A stretch of DNA of 64,000 nt from Hedera helix. Taxonomy: Eukaryota > Streptophyta > Magnoliopsida > Apiales > Araliaceae. Both the position numbers and the translations under genes were made by a program. Shown in pieces: positions 12,254 through 23,502 of this stretch. Below the pieces are notes generated by a model. The model had not been told where the DNA came from. It saw only the letters and a program-made list of their open reading frames with translations, and did not search any database. The DNA lies in assembly GCA_947179155.2 (NCBI GenBank), contig OX359265.1:7384977-7448976 (forward strand), given 5' to 3'. How positions within the stretch are numbered: the first letter of the stretch is position 1; each line of letters starts with the position of its first letter.

Positions 12254-13560
12254 TATTTATTTGTAATAGAATTAAAAATGAAAAGAATATTTTTTTGAAT
12301 GTACTTATATGTATTTCGGAAGAAACAATTATATTATTATTAATATATACATTACCATGATTAGAATATTTATGTGTGTATAACTTTATGTAGAATTTTG
12401 TTTAAAACGGAAGGATTTCAGTTTTGCCTAAGAGAAAGAAAATGTGTAAAACTTAATCAATTGATTAACTATTTATTTATCAATTTCTTTATTTTGTTAG
12501 TTCCGACAGAAGAAATTTAACCAGTCAATTTTGCAATATAATTTTAGGTATTACATTGTTTATTTCAAGTACGGATTCCGTACTCTTTCAGCGATATTCC
12601 TTTAATTTTAATTCATTCGTTTTGCTCCTTATTTAAAAATTCGGATATTGTTTCAATACTTTGGTCTTAGTTGAATTCATATGATCGTTTTGCTTGATTT
12701 TAGATATTCATAAATTTATAACTTGTACTCCTGAAACTTGTTGAGCACGTCTAGTATTTATTTTGATTATGTAGAAACGTACATCCTAATATATTTAGGA
12801 GCCTTTGTGTCGATTGGTTTCGATTTAGCAACGTATTAGAATCCCTTTTGTGATATTGTGTCGCATTCGTTGTGACATGATATTTTTGTTAGAAAGTACC
12901 GTAGGTTATACCTGAGTTATAACCACCTGTGGGGATACCACAGGCATGTCTTTGGGCACTATGGCATGACACCTTCCGTGATGGTGTGATTAGTCCACGA
13001 CATCTCCATTTTGTGTTTTTGTGGATATTTGGTGTTTTGTTGTGGGAGGTGTATGGGTCGGCCATAGCATTTTGTTCTATTCTGTTCTGCGATCTGGTGT
13101 TGTTCGTAGTGCCGAGCACACCTTTTCGATTTTGTATGCATTTAGATCTGCAGTCCAATGTATGCCTGCCTGTGTGACAATATTTTGACTTATCTTTGTG
13201 ACAATGTATATTTCTGTTTTGTTCTGAGCTCGGTATGAAATAAACACAACCATTCAATTCAGCATTTTATGTTGTTCAGTAAATCAGTTCAGTTCAGTAG
13301 ATTAGTTCAGTTTAGTAGATTATGTTATTTAGTTCAATTTAGTATGATTATGTTATTCAGTTCTGTTAATTTTGTTAATCTCAGTTTGGTTCAGTTGATT
13401 TTGTTATTTAATTTCAGTTCTTATTTCTGCATTATTTATCTGTACTGTGCATTTAGCTTATGCTGTGTTTTTCTTCCGACAGGTTTGTAAGGGGATTCAA
13501 GGGCAAGTGTGAAGAGAGTTTTCTTTTTGTTTTGACATTCTGCTTAGAGTTTTTTTTTCC
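11818..13560 (+). mobile_element. Diverged LTR-type element (3' border unresolved)
   Basis: Begins TGTAATACCCGG exactly where the older gag is interrupted. Several blocks align in order with the LTR at 49815: TTTACTTCACCAAC, GTGTGAGAG, AAGGACCT, GAGGACGT-like and TAATTTTNGGTATGT. The match fades after about 13.5 kb, and I could not find a TTACA end followed by the expected TAAGA duplication. The end coordinate is therefore approximate, and the element may run on toward 14.1 kb. Confidence 0.5.
12214..12250. repeat. (AAT)n microsatellite
   Basis: About 12 AAT units inside the diverged LTR-type element. Confidence 0.95.
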
Positions 13561-14033
13561 TTGTGCGTAGCTTCCCTTTCCACTAGTCAGGAAGGATATG
13601 CTACATAAGGCTTCTTCGATTTGGATCCGGGACATTTCTCAGAAGTCCTATTTGGGGATGATTCTCTAGTGTGACTTCTTTCCCGATCCCTTTTGTCTCG
13701 ATCCTCCTTGTTCCGACGTGTGGGGGATCTCGATCACTTATGACGTTATCTGGAATAGAACGAATGGGAGCTCACAGTTACCCGATCTTTATGGCGATTA
13801 TGACTTCCTCTTGGACGGTGATTGTGGCGATCTGAGCAGGAAGTCGAATTTCTCTGGCTCAACAAGGTGTTTATGTCTTTCTCCAGTTATTTGTACTGTT
13901 TTTCATGTTCTTCTTGCTAGATATTGAGAGTCTTATTTTAATCAAGATTTTCCTGTAAGTGACGTTGTTTTTCAACTTCTGCTTTATGGCGATACTGTGA
14001 TTATGCTTTCCCCTGAGAGTTATTATAGCTCTT

Positions 14034-14060
14034 TGGGGGGTGGGGGTGGGGGGGGGGGGG
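14034..14060. repeat. G-rich run
   Basis: Nearly pure G (G6, T, G5, T, G12) with quadruplex potential, next to the old 5' LTR remnant. Confidence 0.9.
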
Positions 14061-14144
14061 TGAGTCCACCATGTTGTTTGTTTTTGGTTAAAAGAGATCA
14101 CTACTAAACATTAGAAGACCATCCTTCTAGCGCTAATGTTAACG

Positions 14145-14371
14145 CTAGAATTTCCTCCATACATTCAACTACCAACTTGGATGAGGACCTGCACATAAAG
14201 AACCACCAAAAGTACTTGACGGCTTAGGCTGCAGGGGGATACCTCTTGTGTGAGAATAAGTACATGATTCAAGATGTGTTAACAATGGAGACAGAAAGTA
14301 AGTATGTAGCAGAGTAAAATAAGATATGTGTACATCTATTGTTCACCATATATTTATAGTACTCATAGTAA
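14145..14371 (-). repeat. Truncated 5' LTR of the decayed gypsy-like element
   Basis: Aligns with 5347-5580, from TAGAATTT at the start through GACCTGCACATAAAGAACCA, CAAGATGTGTTAACAAT and TTTATAGTACTCATA. The match stops at 14371, so about half of the LTR is missing on the 14.4-kb side. The target-site duplication cannot be tested. Confidence 0.6.
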
Positions 14372-15544
14372 GCTATGTTTGCTTGTTAAAAATATATTTG
14401 AAATTAAATTATTTATTTTAATTTAATATTATTTTTGCATTATATGCTGGATTATTAGTCCATAAAGTCATTTAATAGTTTAAAATGAGGGAGACTATTA
14501 ATCTCAAAATTTTAATGAAATTGTATAATAGCCTTAGAAATGATAAAATAAAAAAAATAGTTCATATGACTATTTAAAGGATTATTAATCTCTGTCATGT
14601 GATAAAATAATCTGAAATAATATTAAATTAATATAAATAATCTAATCTCAAGTATATTTTTTATAAATAAATATACCTTAACGTAATAGTGAAATGATGA
14701 TGTAATACTTTAATGATATAAAAGAAATGTCGGTAATTAGGTAAGTATTTCCCAAATAAGCACTTACACAGGGAATCAGGCTCTTAGTAATAGTTTTTAG
14801 TCCGGTTATTTTAAGTTACTGTTCGGATTTCCCAAATAATAACAACTTTGAAGACGGTTTTCATGTATATTGGACGGCCAAATATGTTTAGGGCTTGTTT
14901 GTTTTGATGTTTTTAGTACGTTGAGAATCAAAAATATTGTGCGAGTTAAAAGAGTTGCATTTGAAATAATTTAATGTAGACGAATCAGACATTTAAAATT
15001 TAGACTCCAAAAAGTCCCAAAATTTCAGAAATTTCATACCAAACATGTATAGATTGTGGATTGATGAGAGTAATTATTCGGTAATCTCGAGATAAATTCA
15101 TGTGATGCCTTAGTTAAGTCAATGAAATATCTCTATTTTAATAAACCCATAATTTTAAGTAATAAAATATCACTAAAATAGAAAAAATTTATTGAAATAA
15201 AATATTACATAAATTTATCTCAAGACCATTAAATAATTTTTCGGTGCGTGGAGAAGTGACTTCATAACTATTACTTGCATAAAGAAGGTTTTATCTTTTT
15301 CCTATTCACTTATTAATTGCATTGTATTCTATTCATATATAAACCAATGGAACATGGACTAACTTCTATTTTCTATTATTCAAGCTCATTGCATTTTCAA
15401 CTAAGGAATTAATATTTTTATAAATAAAAGTTTTATTTACATGAATAATAAGTGAATTTTACATTTTTAATTATGAAAATAATACTTCCGTAAAAATAAT
15501 ATCAGAACTTATAAAAGAATATTTGAACATTCAAGCTTGTGTTC

Positions 15545-15592
<48 letters not shown>
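14372..15592. other. Intergenic, no gene seen
   Basis: AT-rich, with short chance ORFs only. It ends in an (AT)n run at 15548-15593 that borders the next solo LTR. Confidence 0.6.

Positions 15593-15593
<1 letters not shown>
15548..15593. repeat. (AT)n microsatellite
   Basis: About 23 AT units immediately upstream of the solo LTR. Confidence 0.95.
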
Positions 15594-15595
<2 letters not shown>

Positions 15596-15597
15596 GG

Positions 15598-17737
15598 TGT
15601 AGACACCCAAATTTTGCACTTTTTGTACTAACCCTGGCAGGAGGGCAAAGTCGTCACTTGACCCGACATGCGAAAAGGAAGGTGGACCCCAACACGAAGC
15701 CACCCCAACGACTTACGGTCAAAGCCGCCACAACGAATAACGAGCATAAGGTTACTTGAGGCAAGGCAAGCAGCTGATCTATAAGAACTTGATTTGATCA
15801 CAAAAAACGACAAATGGCCACTACGCTCACGATGTTCGGGGGTCACGACAAGCCAAGCACAAAGAGCGATTTATACATCAAGTAACAGTCTTCCGAAATA
15901 ATACAGCAAAAATTGACGATTCAAGGCTGCGTGGCACGGAAATCGAGAAAAGCCAGCTGGGCAGCCGTAGATGCATCTGCGGCCACCGACAGAGGTGACT
16001 TTTGCAAGGCTCGAGGGCGGCACACGGCATCCGAGGATTCGGCGCGGACAGCCATAGCATGTAGCCGCAGATGAATCTGCGGCTAGCCGCAGATGCACCT
16101 GCGGCTGCCTCCAGAACACTATACAGCGGCCATTTCTGCGTCCGAGAGGAAGAATGAGAGATTTTGAAGGTTTGAGAGAGAGAAAAATGGCGGAAATAGA
16201 GAGGGAAACCTTCGGGTTTTGCCAAAAAATGTGAGGATTTGTCTCATTTTGTTCAATCTTTACTCCCTACATTGTATCCTACATCCGATTTGAGTGTTAG
16301 TGTGTGATTTCCATCAATATCAAGGCAAATATATCAATATCTCTTAGTGTTGGTGCATATTTTGTAGTTTTATTAGATTTGATCTTTTATCTTGCTTTAG
16401 TAGTTTAATCGGTAAATATTCATTTATTTGTGCATTTGTTGGGTGGATCTACTGTGGATCCGAAAATATTTGGTGCATTGCTATTTAAATAGTTTGATTT
16501 AGTGTATTTGGAAGTTAGACCCAATGTAGTCGATATTTGTTTTGGGATCTATGGATTAGGGACGGTTAGAGAGGATTTATGGCGGATGGAATCTCCTCCT
16601 AACCTCCCGATGATATCCTTTTAGTTTATTTTATAGCCTTTACGTATGTAGCGATCGCGATGCACCTTTATGTAAATATGTAAATTTTTGGGCCTTAAAA
16701 CGACATCGAGTCGAAAATCGGGTTTAAGACCCCGTGATAGTGAAATGTGCGATTGTGGGCGTTTGGGGTTATTTGGATGTCTCACATGCCCATGAATAAC
16801 TCCAACGCCATTTTAATGCTTGGTTTTCCCTTTTGACGCGAGAAAATGATTTTGGAATGAAACGATAAAGATTTTCTAAAAAGAATCAAATTAGGATATT
16901 AGATACACGAGGTTTAAAAGGTAAAGAGTTTTGGCGAAACTTTGATCCTTGTTTGACGAAAAGACTATATTTGGTTTTTTTGAAATGTCATAAAAAATGT
17001 GTTTGAAAAAATAAATAAACGTTTTCATTAAACTTTGTGCATAGGGTTAAAGAGTTCTAGAAGTTGCCTTCATTTTATTTATATTTACTGTTAGAAGGCA
17101 ATGTATAGTCTCGATTCCTATTTGACAAAAGTTTAAAAAACTATTGTTTTCTAAAAATGACATCTAATAAAAACCCTCATCGTTTTCGAAATTAAAATCA
17201 ATCTTTCTTATAAAAAGCAAAGCCTTGTCATTTGGGTCAAAAGACGTCTAAACACTTTCCCGACAAAACACATTTGTCATATAAAATCAAAGCAACTTTT
17301 ATGCAAAAGGACACCACAAACATCCATTTAGGCACACACACACACACGCGCACACACACACACATTTTAAGATTTAAAAGGATAGGAAAACACCGAGATT
17401 GCGGTAACCGTGTTTCACGGAAGTCGGGGGGTGCCTAACACCTTCCCCTCGCTTAAGCAAGCCCCCGAATTCTATGAATCTCGGTTCGCGGACCAATTAA
17501 ATCGGAGTCACAAATGAGCCAGCGATTACGAAAACAAAAATTCGGATGAGTTGGTACATCCATTTTAAATATACCAACTGGCGACTTTGGTCAAATGGCT
17601 CATTATAAAATCGATCTTTCAAAATCCGTCGACATTAAGCCGACCTTTTTCAAAATCACATTTAATTCAAAAGGCTAAAATTGGAAAGGACATTTTAATT
17701 ATTAAAAAAACGAAACAACAAAATCCCGGCGTCGACA
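15598..17737 (+). mobile_element. Solo LTR, copy 1 (2.14 kb)
   Basis: Runs from TGTAGACACCC to GGCGTCGACA and is flanked by a perfect 5-bp duplication TCTGG (15593-15597 and 17738-17742). It aligns along its length with 42685-44850. The TG...CA ends, the 5-bp duplication and the absence of an internal region define a solo LTR. It is less AT-rich than its surroundings in the first 600 bp, contains a (CA)n tract near 17335-17363, and has the block GGTGCCTAACACCTTCCCCT near 17431. A gypsy-type origin is likely but not shown. Confidence 0.85.
16063..16106. repeat. Two adjacent 22-bp GC-rich palindromes in the solo LTR
   Basis: 16063-16084 and 16085-16106 both have the form AGCCGCAGATGNANCTGCGGCT, a near-perfect palindrome. 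Related single copies lie near 15965 and, in the sister LTR, near 43036 and 43157. Confidence 0.8.
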
Positions 17738-17742
17738 TCTGG

Positions 17743-18283
17743 ACAAGTCTATATATACAATATTTAAATATAAAATTAAACACTATATTTATTTTAATAA
17801 ATAAAAAATAAAATACGACACGAATTTTAATATTATATTTTTTATTTTTTAATAATTAAAATAATTATAATATTTAAATATTATGAATTAATACTTATTC
17901 TATATATATTTATATATATACACGCACTACACTGTCAATCAAACAAAAAGACTATGAAAATGTGCCAACTTTGACTAGTTATATGCATTCATTTCTTCAC
18001 TCCTTAGTCGAAGAAGCAGGTACAGGATTTGATTTCATGGGAAAAAAGAGTCAATAATTTCAACCTCTTTTCTTGTTTTGTTAGGCAAATAAAATTTTAC
18101 TCGAAGGGAGATATAAGAAAGTCAATATATGATGAAACGATTACAATCTACACAAATTAAAATCATCATACCTATATTCTTTTTCCAAATCAATACAATC
18201 TACAAATTAATGTGTCAAACAACTGTCTTTATTTAACGACAAATTTACATTGATATAAGTATTAATAGTTTAAAGTTATGTTA
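17743..18283. other. Intergenic, no gene seen
   Basis: AT-rich flank between the solo LTR and the next MITE. Confidence 0.6.
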
Positions 18284-18292
18284 ATTATAATT

Positions 18293-18529
18293 AGATTCTC
18301 TTAATATGTGTCCTAAAGACACATACTAAACACAAAAAACAAGAGATAAATCTATTAAATATTATTTGTTTATGTATTTACACTGAATTCAATATATGAG
18401 ATCTACTAACATATTATTTTCTTATATATTGAATTCAGTATAAATACATAAAAAAATAATATTTTGTGGACTATATCTCTTATTTTTTATACTTAGTATG
18501 TATCCTTAGGACACATGTTAAGAAAACTC
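18293..18529. mobile_element. Palindromic MITE with 9-bp duplication (Mutator-type)
   Basis: 237 bp, almost entirely an inverted repeat. AGATTCTCTTAATATGTGTC at the left is mirrored by GAGTTTTCTTAACATGTGTC read from the right. The inner arms include ACTGAATTCAATATAT and its complement. It is flanked by a perfect 9-bp duplication ATTATAATT (18284-18292 and 18530-18538). A 9-bp duplication with long inverted repeats fits Mutator-like MITEs. Confidence 0.85.
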
Positions 18530-18538
18530 ATTATAATT

Positions 18539-19043
18539 TTACTATAATTTAATTATAATTCATATAGATAATCATTAGATTTTGATTTAATGAGTATCTC
18601 TATCTCTTATTTATCAAATAAACTAACCAAAAAAAATAAAATTAATCGATATATAAATTATTTTTTTAGACAAAATATTGTATCCATCCAAACACGCCTT
18701 ACTTTTCTGACGTTGTAACAACCACACTTCCCTCCCAAGATGCTATAACGGCTCCACCATTAATATGAGCATATCCATAGTATCCTCCATGCAGCTTATG
18801 TGACGAAACTACCCTTCTTAAGTCTAAATTTAATTGACATTTATATACCTTCTGTTCGAAGTTAGTTAAAAACAGCGTTGTAACCCCATATCGGAAGCCA
18901 CAAAAGAGCCGCCGGAAATCACGGAAGTTGCAGAAAATGTCCAGACAAAAAAAACACTTCTCAAGATAAACCCCACCGTTTTCTTTCCCACGGGTCATCG
19001 GTTAACAAGGATTTGAATTCCAGTCACTAATGAATGAGCAGTT
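18539..19043. other. Intergenic, with an unassigned 99-codon ORF
   Basis: 18699-18998 on the minus strand is open for 99 codons and is less AT-rich than its flanks. Its C-terminal part reads GYYGYAHINGGAVIASWEGS. I do not recognise it. It may be a gene relic or chance. Confidence 0.3.
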
Positions 19044-19051
19044 TATTTAAA

Positions 19052-19201
19052 GGAAATTGATATTTTTACCGAATTTTTTAATATTTTCATATGAAAAGTA
19101 TTGTTATAAGTCTATAACGACGATTTTGACCGTCGCTATAGGTCTATAACGATAATTTACATGTAAAAATATCAAAAAACTCTATAAAAATATTATTTTC
19201 C
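19052..19201. mobile_element. GGAATTGATATTTTTA-family MITE, copy 1
   Basis: 150 bp with inverted ends (GGAAATTGATATTTTTAC and the complement of GGAAAATAATATTTTTAT) and a perfect 8-bp duplication TATTTAAA (19044-19051 and 19202-19209). The centre, TATAACGACGATTTTGACCG and its mirror, is also palindromic. It aligns with 46272-46412 in reverse orientation. Confidence 0.85.
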
Positions 19202-19340
19202 TATTTAAATTGTCTGTAAAAATAAATTATTGGTATACTGTATTAAATTAAAATTTTAATAGTATACTACACTATATACGAACAATATTAAAATTATAAT
19301 ACATAATTAATAATAATTATGATGCATAACTAATGATATA

Positions 19341-19607
19341 CTTCCTCTGTTCTAAAATAGAAGTTCTGATTACTATTTTCAATAGTTCTAACTTAAATAT
19401 CTATTTATCATAAATAATTTATATTTTTTACAATAATTTATTTATAATATCTTTAATATTAATTGTCATATTTTTATTTTTTATACATATTAATGAAATA
19501 TCATTAGTCATGTGTAAAAATTTATACGATTAAATATAAATTTAAATATGAACAATTTTACGTTCGAAAAAAATCAACCAAAACTTTTATCTTGAAGTCC
19601 AAAAGAA
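19341..19607. mobile_element. Stowaway-like MITE
   Basis: Left end CTTCCTCTGTTCTAAAATAG is matched imperfectly by the inverted right end (TTCTTTTGGACTTCAAGATA read backward). TA flanks both sides. About 267 bp, no ORF. The CTCCCTCYGTYCC-like end and the TA duplication fit the Tc1/mariner MITE type, but the arms are diverged. Confidence 0.5.
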
Positions 19608-20182
19608 TACTTATTTAGTGATATTTTATAATTTTAATACTATTCATATATATACAGTACTCTTGAAATTCAAAACTCATTCAAGTACTATTTCCGCAAT
19701 TTCCACCAACTCCATGTCCATTCTAGTCAAGTCCTTCCAAAAATCTCAGGCTCTTATTCCTCCGCCAAGAGAGAGACATTTTACAAACCGACCAGATATA
19801 TAAAATGCATTTTGCTCAACGTAAAATTAAAGGCAAAAAAAGAATATCAAACATGAAATTAGTCATTTTCATTTCCTTTATCTTCGTTATTTGTTAGCCA
19901 AACAAGGAAAATAGGAAGACAATGTAATTAATTGGGGCAAAAAATTTCGACAACTAATCTCCATTGTTGTTGTATCAGTGAGGAGAGTATTTATCACCTC
20001 TCTCTCTCAACACCATAGAAAAAACACCTTCATCGGAACACTAATTTTACACCTGAAACACCGATAATAACAGAGTATATATACAAAACAGAGATCGATC
20101 TAATTTCACGATCAAGATCTACTCTGCTCCCTAATTAACCTCACTGTCCAAAAGTTAAAAAAAAAGTATCATTCCGGCGAAC

Positions 20183-20578
20183 CTAGAGGAATTCATCGGA
20201 AAACGAGTTGAGGAGATCTTGAACGTCCGGCGAAATCTCGCCGACTCGTAAAGCTTCCAGGACTCGTTCGAATTCGAGCACATGGCATGGGATACGAAGG
20301 ACGCCTTTTTGCTCGTATCCGTACTCTTGTGCCGATTTATTCAGCAGCTGTATGAAGATCGGGTGGTTCAGCAGCTCGGCGCTCACGATGAACCGTTCCA
20401 TTTCCTCGCCGACGTACACCGGCAGGTGTCCCTCCGGGACGCCGCCGGATCTTCGAAGCTTCAGCGTGCGAAAGGAGTCGGACCGGCGAGGCCGAGCAGA
20501 CGAGCGCGATTCCGATCGGAGAAGCGAGTAGGTTGAGGAATCCGCAACGCGCGAGAGTCGGCGAATCAACTTCTTCAT
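20183..20578 (-). CDS. SAUR family auxin-responsive protein, SAUR71/72-like
   Basis: Intronless 131-residue protein. Residues 1-25 (MKKLIRRLSRVADSS...LLRSES) are the basic N-terminus typical of the SAUR72-like subgroup. A Ser/Arg-rich linker follows, and the SAUR domain spans about 46-112, with VPEGHLPVYVG (47-57), ERFIVSAELLNHPIF (61-75), EYGYEQKGVLRIPC (85-98) and the helix FERVLEAL (103-110). Known family role: SAURs are short-lived auxin-induced proteins that inhibit PP2C.D phosphatases and so activate plasma-membrane H+-ATPase and cell expansion. No ATG lies further upstream in the same conserved frame, and the start fits family length. The gene is clearly less AT-rich than its flanks. 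A TATA-like box lies about 75-85 bp upstream of the ATG. It is an isolated gene, not part of a SAUR tandem cluster within this window. Confidence 0.93.
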   Translation of the reverse strand: MKKLIRRLSRVADSSTYSLLRSESRSSARPRRSDSFRTLKLRRSGGVPEGHLPVYVGEEMERFIVSAELLNHPIFIQLLNKSAQEYGYEQKGVLRIPCHVLEFERVLEALRVGEISPDVQDLLNSFSDEFL

Positions 20579-20649
20579 GAGAATTTTCGGAGAGAGAAAG
20601 TGAGTGTTGAAGGAGAGAGGGAAATTGGGGAAGGAGTGAAGGGGGGTAT

Positions 20650-20665
20650 AAATATTATATAGAGG
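20650..20665 (-). promoter_or_regulatory. Probable TATA box of the SAUR gene
   Basis: The minus strand reads CTCTATATAATATTTATA about 75-85 bp upstream of the start codon. A purine-rich stretch (GGAGAGAGG-like) follows as a likely 5' UTR. No canonical auxin-response TGTCTC element was noticed close by. Confidence 0.5.
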
Positions 20666-20699
20666 AGAGAGATAGTTGAGAGGTACAGGGAAGCGTACT

Positions 20700-21401
20700 T
20701 GGCAGGTACAATTATTATTTTTGTATAATTTATAAAAAAGTTATAAATTTTGTGTATAAATTTAAAAATAAATTTATATTTAAATTATTAAAAAATAAGA
20801 TTTAATATGAAAATTTATATCAAATATTTTTAATAATGTAGATAAAGTTTATAGAGTCATCCATAATTTATTATTTAAACGGAAAATTAATAATTAAAAA
20901 CATTTGTTCATTTTTTCCGTTCCTTTCTTTTTCATTTCTTTTTTTTTTTTTTTTTTTTTGAGGAAAGAGAGAATAATAATACGACATTCCAAGAAATAGA
21001 TTGCTATAATTCACGAGAATATGACCGGTCATGTGAGATTATGCCTGTTTGGCTGTGGGATATATAATGTTCCTAGCCCGGTTTGGGTTGCCCTCTTAAT
21101 TCAATATTAAATTCAAAAACAGTCAACAAATAGAACTTTTTTCAAATTTTTTATTCTAATTGGTGGCAGCTGAATATATTAATAAATATGTCAATTCAAA
21201 CTTTTAATAATTCCCATGAATATCACAAAACTTATTTTAAAAAATAAAAAATTGTATTAATAAAGCTGTCGCGCTGAATTAGGTTGGAGTTTGGATATCA
21301 TCTAACGATAAGCATGCAATGAACGACTTATCTCCCTCCAAAAAAATATTATAAGGTGATAGTGATGCCTATATAAGTTGTGTTTTAAGTAGATCTGGTA
21401 T

Positions 21402-21440
<39 letters not shown>

Positions 21441-21969
21441 ACGATATTATTTGAGATTGTATTATTAATTTTATTTTATTTTTAATTTTAAAAATTGGAT
21501 TTATAATTATTAGTTTGGAATAATAAAATAATTTAGAATGAGAGATTATTTAGTACCATATCTAATCACATATTATAATTTCTATCATTTAAGAGTAAAA
21601 ATTTGTGGATAAAATTAATATTTACCTTTCTTTAAAATGATCATTGTATTATATTCTATCCATCTATACTTACACTACTACCAATACGATCTCTATGTTA
21701 TTATTGTATAATAGTTTGAGCGGTAAGTTTTTATCCAATTATTTAAATAATTCTATATAAAAAAAACACAACATGGGAATTATTTTAAGTTAATCCATGA
21801 ATAATTTCATTTTAAACAAATATATGACCAGAATTATTTAATCATCAAATTAATAATATTAAAATTATAATCCATGAAAAAATAATTTCGAGATTATAAT
21901 TCGTGTAAACAAATATGACATCATTTTTTTTTTTTTTGTAATTAACAAATATGACATAATTGATCAAGA
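20700..21969. other. Intergenic, no gene seen
   Basis: AT-rich SAUR upstream region with a T20 run at about 20939-20959 and an (AT)n tract at 21402-21437. Confidence 0.6.
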
Positions 21970-21977
21970 TTTATAAA

Positions 21978-22142
21978 GAGAATTGATATTTTTACAAATA
22001 AAAATGATAGTTACACAAGGTCTCTATCACATAAATAGTAAATGGGTCCCACACTCATATGAGAAGGAAGCTTGTGAAATTATAATTTATTTATTTTGCT
22101 AAATTAAAACTATTATTTTTGTTTATAAAAATATCAATTCTC
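21978..22142. mobile_element. GGAATTGATATTTTTA-family MITE, copy 2
   Basis: 165 bp; ends GAGAATTGATATTTTTAC and the inverted TATAAAAATATCAATTCTC. It has a perfect 8-bp duplication TTTATAAA (21970-21977 and 22143-22150). The interior shares the TCTCT-TCACATAAATA block with the copy at 61426 in reverse orientation. Confidence 0.85.
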
Positions 22143-22389
22143 TTTATAAATTATAGTTATTTTTTTCTATTGATAATTATCTATAGGGATAATTTATTCC
22201 CATTTTAGGAATACCACATGTCACCCTCTAATTAGTAAGATATTTTGCTTTCATGATTAATTATTTATCATTATGATAATCTAGTCAGACTAATAATCTT
22301 TGCGGAAAGAATATAGCGAAGGCCTCATTTAGATTACAACAAAAATTATCATTACACATACACAAATTTTCATTTCATTATGCTCCTAA

Positions 22390-23376
22390 CACTACAAAAA
22401 AAATGGCCTTTTGTGATGGCTCAAATCTATTATATAAATTCAAAAAATCATCATAAAAAGCTTTTGTGATGACTTTAGTCGTTACGGAGGCCGTCTTGTA
22501 TACCCTCATCATAAAAGTCTTTTATGACAGTTTTGACAATCACACAAACACTTAGTGTTTTTGTGATGATTAATACAATCACATTAACAAGTAATCTATT
22601 GATCCATTGTGATTGTCAAAGACATTACCAAAAACACATGACTTTAGGAATCAAAAGTAAGAACGTGAATCTCCTTTTACGGACAATTTATTTCACTATA
22701 TATATTAAGTGTATCAAATAATACTTGTAGGATTCAAAACCTTACCCCATTTGCAAACTAAATAACGAGTATTACCACTACACCAAAGCCCAGATCATGG
22801 TTATAATTTTAAAAATATATATAAATGAAACATATGTGAATTGACTTACTAAACAAAATTAGTTTCACATAAGATTTGGTGATTGCAATGGCAGTCACAA
22901 ATACTCTATAATGATGAAAAAATTAGTCATCATTGAGAGTTATCATATATTTTATTGTTTTGTGACTGCTTGGAAATTCCATCACAAAATACTTTCTTTT
23001 TGTAATTGCAAATAAACTTCGTCACAAAAAATTATCTTTTTTAATGATTGTCATGACCGTCATAAAATATTATTTTGATTATTTTTTTCATTAAAATATT
23101 GGTAATGGCTTAAATGCAATCATAAAAAGGGTATATCAATAAATGATGGCTTAATGCGTCACAAAAAGAAATTTTATTAGGCGTGAAAATTTTGGTGATT
23201 AACGTGACCATCACAATTATAATATATTGATGGCAAAATTAGCCATCACTAAGAGCTATCATATATACTATTATTTTGTGATTACTCAAAAAATCCATCA
23301 CAAATTATTATATTTTACGATTGTTTTTAAAAACTGTCACAAAATTCTGTCACGTATTCTTATTTTTTTAGTAGTT
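22390..23376. mobile_element. Non-autonomous CACTA-type transposon
   Basis: Starts CACTACAAAAAAAATGG, and the inverted other end is AACTACTAAAAAAATAAG. A 3-bp duplication TAA flanks both ends (22387-22389 and 23377-23379). The interior is packed with short subterminal repeats in both orientations, such as TGTGATGGCT, CATCACAAAA and TTTGTGATT, as expected for CACTA elements that bind transposase at many sites. It is 987 bp with no transposase ORF. Confidence 0.8.
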
Positions 23377-23410
23377 TAAAGTTTAGACAAAGTGTAGGAT
23401 AACTTTACAA

Positions 23411-23502
23411 TCTCTCTCCTCCATGCTTTCTTCTTACTGTATACCATCAAATTGGGGTCTCTCTCCTCCATGCTTTCTTCTTACTGTATACCATCAAATT
23501 GG
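23411..23502. repeat. 47-bp tandem duplication
   Basis: Two almost identical 47-bp units starting TCTCTCTCCTCCATGC and ending CATCAAATTGG, at 23411 and 23458. Confidence 0.9.

Larger units (their letters stand above)
5347..14371 (-). mobile_element. Decayed Ty3/gypsy-like LTR retrotransposon hosting nested insertions
   Basis: Two related segments, 5347-5798 and 14145-14371, lie in direct orientation and act as LTR remnants. Between them on the minus strand are a broken gag (10372-11816), a minisatellite, and a polypurine tract beside the 3' LTR. No reverse transcriptase, protease or integrase could be recognised. Three later insertions sit inside: a solo LTR (5918-8593), a hAT-like element (10714-11590) and another LTR-type element starting at 11818. 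The gag resembles Tat/Ogre-type gypsy gags; that lineage name is inference. Confidence 0.6.

Noticed and set aside
15509..16225. ORFs of 64-115 codons on both strands
   Set aside because: They lie in the solo LTR or its flanking (AT)n tract. The sister LTR does not keep the same frames, so they are chance openings in GC-richer sequence.
20282..20536. 84-codon plus-strand ORF
   Set aside because: Antisense shadow of the SAUR coding sequence.
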